DNA from: Aliiglaciecola sp. 3_MG-2023
GTDB taxonomy: Bacteria > Pseudomonadota > Gammaproteobacteria > Enterobacterales > Alteromonadaceae
Assembly: GCF_030548205.1 (NCBI RefSeq)
Contig: NZ_JAUORV010000001.1
Coordinates: 186,001-250,000 of the forward strand
Length of the DNA: 64,000 nucleotides
Reading direction: 5' to 3'
The notes under the pieces were generated by a model. It did no database searches and was not told where the DNA came from. It saw only the letters and a program-made list of their open reading frames with translations. This document shows, piece after piece, positions 60,671 through 64,000 of this stretch. The position numbers and the translations under genes were made by a program. Numbering within the stretch: the stretch's first letter is position 1; each line of letters begins with the position of its first letter.

Positions 60671-60753
60671 TAATCATCATCCTGCAAACTTGACCACCAA
60701 AACATATAACAAATTGCTGCAATATCAGCCATAAGATACAAACTATCTATCAT
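60670..60753 (-). CDS. 27-residue membrane microprotein candidate, coupled on both sides
   Basis: A 28-codon frame starts with ATG at 60753, overlapping the stop of the CapK-like gene (ATGA), and ends with TAA sharing a base with the ATG of the ligase (TAATG). The peptide begins MIDSLYLM, has a hydrophobic stretch through two Trp residues (about 5-23) and ends in three Asp. The ribosome-binding region of the ligase (AGGA) lies in its last codons. A real microprotein or a translational bridge are both possible. No homology is claimed. Confidence 0.5.
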   Translation of the reverse strand: MIDSLYLMADIAAICYMFWWSSLQDDD

Positions 60754-62108
60754 GTTATGCTCACTTTACTTATTACATAGCGATATTTGCCCGACTTTTC
60801 CGGAGCAATTTCGTTTAAAGATTCTACAGTAACAGATACATTATCTCCAAGTCTCGCTTGAATCCCGGTCACAATAATATTTTGTATCTGCTCATCCACT
60901 TCGCCCGTTTTTGATACAACTTGAACGTGAGTATGCTGTTTCGTTTCTTGAACTATCTTGAAGGCTTCAATACTTTTAATATCCCGCAAGATATAAATCA
61001 AAGAAAGCCCATGTAAAATCGTGCCATCTGCAGCCACCACGAAATCAGTACTACGCCCCTCAATTGACTCAAGCATAGGTAATCCGCGACCACAGGCACA
61101 TTTTTTATCGGACATAATCGCAATATCACCTGTGCGATATCGGATAAAAGGAAATTCAGATGTTCCCATGTGGGTTACAACAATTTCCCCAGACTGACCT
61201 GGTGGCAGAGGATTGCCTTGAGGATCAATTATCTCCACCACTATGTCTTCGTAAGACAAGTGCATGCCCCCTTCTGGGCATTGATGGGCAATAAACCCAG
61301 CATCTCTGCCGCCATAACCATTAGCCACCGGGCAACCGAAAACAGCCTCAATATTTTCCCGTTGATATGGATACAATCTTTCTGAGGTTACGAACGCAAC
61401 CTTGATACCTAAATTATCCATCTGCATACCATGTTGTTTAGCGGTTTTAGCCAACAAATCAAATACTGATGGATAACCAAATAGCATTTTAGGCTTGGTT
61501 TTTTGGATGGTGTTCAAAAATGACATTAACTTTTGTTCTGTCATATCAAATGCGGGAATTAATTCTGAACGAAATAATCCATCTCGTATTAAACGCACTT
61601 TATCTTGCGCGCCAAGTTCTATGGGAGAGCCCCAAGCAACAATCTCTTTGTCGCCTATATCTACATCCCACCAGCGAGTGGCGCGCCATTTTTCAGCGAC
61701 ATCAAAGGACACACGTTCATTGCCCAAAAGAAATATCAAGGGCTGGCCACTGGATCCTCCAGTATTGAATCGCGCCAGTGGACCGGCTATATCCGATTTT
61801 AGAGCATCAAAATTCGCGGAAATTTTGCTTTTATCTAAAAATGGCAGCTTAACCAAATCTTCCGCAGATTGAATCTCATCAGGAGTGATATTCAATGAAT
61901 CAAACAATTCTCGGTAGTAAGGTACATGTTTGTAGACTGTTTGCATAAACCCCTGCAAACGCAGGGATTGTTGTTGTTTTAAGGTCTCTTGATCAAGCCA
62001 TTGAGACTTTTCTAAAGACTTACGAATTTTGACCGTATCGTGCTTTTTGAGCTTTTCATGTAATGGAAATAATACGTTAGATACAAATTGAGTATATAGA
62101 CCAGTCAT
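60750..62108 (-). CDS. CapK / phenylacetate-CoA ligase-like adenylate-forming protein
   Basis: The 452-residue protein has the AMP-binding motif RFNTGGSSGQPL, YGGRDAGFIAHQC, FIRYRTGDIAIM and a zinc-like CACGRGLPML. CapK-type proteins are common in exosortase-A glycan loci; they may activate a carboxylate for transfer to the glycan. It begins 3 bases past the stop of the GT4 at 62112. A GGAG precedes the ATG. Confidence 0.88.
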   Translation of the reverse strand: MTGLYTQFVSNVLFPLHEKLKKHDTVKIRKSLEKSQWLDQETLKQQQSLRLQGFMQTVYKHVPYYRELFDSLNITPDEIQSAEDLVKLPFLDKSKISANFDALKSDIAGPLARFNTGGSSGQPLIFLLGNERVSFDVAEKWRATRWWDVDIGDKEIVAWGSPIELGAQDKVRLIRDGLFRSELIPAFDMTEQKLMSFLNTIQKTKPKMLFGYPSVFDLLAKTAKQHGMQMDNLGIKVAFVTSERLYPYQRENIEAVFGCPVANGYGGRDAGFIAHQCPEGGMHLSYEDIVVEIIDPQGNPLPPGQSGEIVVTHMGTSEFPFIRYRTGDIAIMSDKKCACGRGLPMLESIEGRSTDFVVAADGTILHGLSLIYILRDIKSIEAFKIVQETKQHTHVQVVSKTGEVDEQIQNIIVTGIQARLGDNVSVTVESLNEIAPEKSGKYRYVISKVSIT

Positions 62109-62111
62109 CCA

Positions 62112-63326
62112 CTAATGCTCCCTTAAGCTGACTAAATTGTTGTAAATTTCCATAATCTTGGCCATCCTTGTATCCCAATGATTTTGTTGGGCGTAGTTAA
62201 CGATTGCCTGCCTATCCCACTCTTTATTGAGGCCTTGCTTAATCGAGGTAAACAATGCCGGATGGTCATCAAATGGCACAATCTCGCCAACATCGTCACT
62301 GTTTATCACTTCGCTATTACCGCCCACATCACTTGCAATAACCGGCGTGCCGCAGGCCATACTTTCAAGAATAACATTTGCCCACCCCTCATTGGCTGTT
62401 GAGAGCACAAAAAGATCAGCAGATGACAATGGTGCACTGAGTTTATTCGGTGGTAAAGAACCTAAAAACTTAACATGCTCCTCTAAATCCAAGCTGTTAA
62501 CTTGGGCACGCAATTCAGCTTCAATATTGCCCTCTGCACTTGCCCCCCCCACAATTAAATACACCAGATTAGGATAGCTCAACAGTAACTCAGGAAGGCA
62601 GTCGATCACTCGATGAAAACCTTTTCGTCTAACTAAACCACCAACCGTAATCAGCACTTTAGCATCTTCATCAATGCCCATTTGTCTTCGCGCGTTTTTC
62701 GGCTCCAAAGCAGAAAACTTATGGGTATCGACTCCGTTACCTACAACAGTAAATTTGTCTTCTTGAGCTCCCAGTGAGACAGCAAGCTGCTTCAATGAGT
62801 TTGCCACACAGAACATGTGATCGGCATCTTGCCAAGCCTGTAACATTAACTTTAACTTTTCAGGATCTTGACTATGTGTCAATTCAGTACCGCGAAGTGT
62901 AATAGTAACCTTCTTATTGAGTCGCTGGGCAACTTTGGTTGCGGCTAATCCATCAGGATAGGTAAAGTGACTATCGATAATATCAATTGTTTGTTGCAGT
63001 TCTAATTGCTTAGCAACTTTGTAAGCCGCTCTAGCCATCATTGTTCCGTCTAGTTTTCGAAAAAATTTGGGGATAGATAAAAAACGCGGGAAATGCACAG
63101 TGATCCCTTGCTGAACTTCCTTTTTTGCTGGCATTGGACGATAGTTTGGTTTGAATAATCGGATCAAACCTTGCCCAGGAAACCAAGGGACGGGACTGAT
63201 GACCTCAATGTCTGCGAATTCTGCGACCCGAAACATCCTTTCACGCACGAACAAGCCTGATTGCTTTCGCACTGAGTTTGGAAACAAGGAACTCAATACA
63301 ACAATTCGAAGGCGTTTCATGCTCAT
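62112..63326 (-). CDS. Glycosyltransferase family 4
   Basis: The 404-residue GT-B protein has RIVVLSSLFPNSVRKQSGLF, IIDSHFTYPDGLAA, VLITVGGLVRRKGFHRVI and the GT4 motif NEGWANVILESMACGTPVIA. The first part resembles GT4 enzymes of exosortase-A loci. The ATG at 63326 overlaps the previous stop as ATGA. Confidence 0.9.
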   Translation of the reverse strand: MSMKRLRIVVLSSLFPNSVRKQSGLFVRERMFRVAEFADIEVISPVPWFPGQGLIRLFKPNYRPMPAKKEVQQGITVHFPRFLSIPKFFRKLDGTMMARAAYKVAKQLELQQTIDIIDSHFTYPDGLAATKVAQRLNKKVTITLRGTELTHSQDPEKLKLMLQAWQDADHMFCVANSLKQLAVSLGAQEDKFTVVGNGVDTHKFSALEPKNARRQMGIDEDAKVLITVGGLVRRKGFHRVIDCLPELLLSYPNLVYLIVGGASAEGNIEAELRAQVNSLDLEEHVKFLGSLPPNKLSAPLSSADLFVLSTANEGWANVILESMACGTPVIASDVGGNSEVINSDDVGEIVPFDDHPALFTSIKQGLNKEWDRQAIVNYAQQNHWDTRMAKIMEIYNNLVSLREH

Positions 63327-64000
63327 TTTCTCAGTAAATTTTCGTAAATAGACTGATAATTAGCCACTGAGTTTTTCCAGTTTCTAATTTGCATCACAAA
63401 GTTGCGGCCATTTTCAATCATGTCAGGCCAAGAATCACGGTTCGATAAAACGTTTACCGCGGTACTCGCAAGTTGGTCTATATTGCCACTGTCGAATAAC
63501 CACCCTGTTTTACCATCTTCAATGAGCTCTTTATGCCCTCCCACATCGGATGCCAGAACCAATTTACCTTGCGCCATCGCTTCTAGCGGTTTAAGTGGCG
63601 TCACTAATTCGGTTAAGCGCATTGGCTTTCGAGGATAAACCAGTAAATCGACCAAACTATAATACTTGTCAACTTCAGAATGAGGAACACGACCAGGCAT
63701 AATCACATGTTTTTGCAAGCCAAGTTGGTTAATCTGATTTTTCAAATTTTGTTCTTGAGGCCCACCACCGACGAATAAAAAGACAGCATTAGGAATAGAT
63801 TGAAGTATTTTGGGCATAGCAGCAACGATCAAGTCTAAACCTTCATAACCATAGAAAGATCCCAGAAAACCTAATACCACCTTGTCTTTTAATTGGTATT
63901 GATTTTCTAACGACTCATTGCGCTCAGTGATAATATTAAATTGTTCAATATTGACGGCATTGGGTATGACCGTGATTTTATTGTCTGCAATCCCCCTTGA
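63323..64000 (-). CDS. Glycosyltransferase family 4, C-terminal part (cut by window edge)
   Basis: The frame is open from base 64000 to the stop at 63323 (226 codons), so the N-terminus lies outside. Just inside the edge it reads KITVIPNAVNIEQFN, then GFLGSFYGYEGLDLIV, and later VYPRKPMRLTELVTPLKPLE (short form LVTPLKPLEAMAQGK). These are GT4 donor-site motifs, close to the glycosyltransferases of exosortase-A loci (TIGR04063-like). The GTG at 63880 is internal and not the start. Confidence 0.88.
   Translation of the reverse strand, partial: SRGIADNKITVIPNAVNIEQFNIITERNESLENQYQLKDKVVLGFLGSFYGYEGLDLIVAAMPKILQSIPNAVFLFVGGGPQEQNLKNQINQLGLQKHVIMPGRVPHSEVDKYYSLVDLLVYPRKPMRLTELVTPLKPLEAMAQGKLVLASDVGGHKELIEDGKTGWLFDSGNIDQLASTAVNVLSNRDSWPDMIENGRNFVMQIRNWKNSVANYQSIYENLLRK

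Noticed and set aside
63323-63880. Complete 185-residue glycosyltransferase starting at GTG 63880
   Set aside because: The same frame stays open to the window edge and carries GT4 sequence upstream of 63880, so the gene is truncated by the window and not short.

Overview
The window looks like chromosomal DNA of a marine gammaproteobacterium of the Alteromonadales (Glaciecola, Paraglaciecola, Aliiglaciecola or a relative). This rests on the order and sequence of its housekeeping genes (ndk-rlmN-pilF-rodZ-ispG, iscRSUA-hscBA-fdx, rpoE-rseABC-lepAB-rnc-era next to a divergent nadB, sdhE-ygfX beside ygfZ), moderate to low GC, and an exosortase-A (XrtA) type glycan locus. No species is claimed. 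I saw no tRNA, rRNA, insertion sequence, prophage or CRISPR array.

Layout. 1-4317 (-): the 5' part of ispG, then rodZ, a LysM-bearing pilF, rlmN and ndk. 4617-6494 (+): a choice-of-anchor I lipoprotein with a collagen-like linker. 6572-13632 (-): trmJ-cysE-iscR-iscS-iscU-iscA-hscB-hscA-fdx, with two abutting IscR-type sites in front of iscR and no iscX after fdx. 13732-17013: serB and a divergent ytjB/smp-like gene, then yjjV-type tatD and pdxH. 17059-24331 (-): rpoE-rseA-rseB-rseC-lepA-lepB-rnc-era, with a sigma-E-like promoter before rpoE and nadB divergent. 26208-32728: a MaoC-fold protein, ygfX-sdhE, ygfZ, slyD, glnB, nadE, an orphan pseudopilin, a small conserved protein and an outer-membrane barrel. 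33083-37750: a lipoprotein, the glutathione-dependent formaldehyde pair frmA-frmB, and a large membrane/sugar-dehydrogenase/cytochrome c fusion.

37834-64000 is the accessory region. It is a cell-surface glycan locus built of two convergent blocks. The left edge carries two exosortase-A-associated alpha/beta hydrolases (-). The + block (39728-51066) has a DegT-like PLP protein, a GNAT/FemAB-like transferase, several glycosyltransferases, a Wzx-type flippase, a nitroreductase-like protein and a polysaccharide pyruvyltransferase; its right half is visibly AT-rich. The - block (51118 to beyond 64000) has glycosyltransferases, a CapK-like adenylate-forming protein, a 27-codon reading frame squeezed between overlapping stop and start codons, an exosortase-A-type O-glycosylation ligase, a TPR protein, a beta-propeller-like protein, a second flippase, an asparagine-synthase-like protein without the N-terminal glutaminase cysteine, a polysaccharide deacetylase, a large membrane protein and a GT2.

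Together the glycan genes suggest synthesis, flipping and polymerisation or ligation of one or two exopolysaccharides of the XrtA type. The exosortase and its chain-length and export proteins are not in the window and would be expected past the right edge. The most novel-looking items are the translationally sandwiched microprotein at 60670-60753, the altered hydrolase and amidotransferase active sites, and the doubled flippase arrangement.
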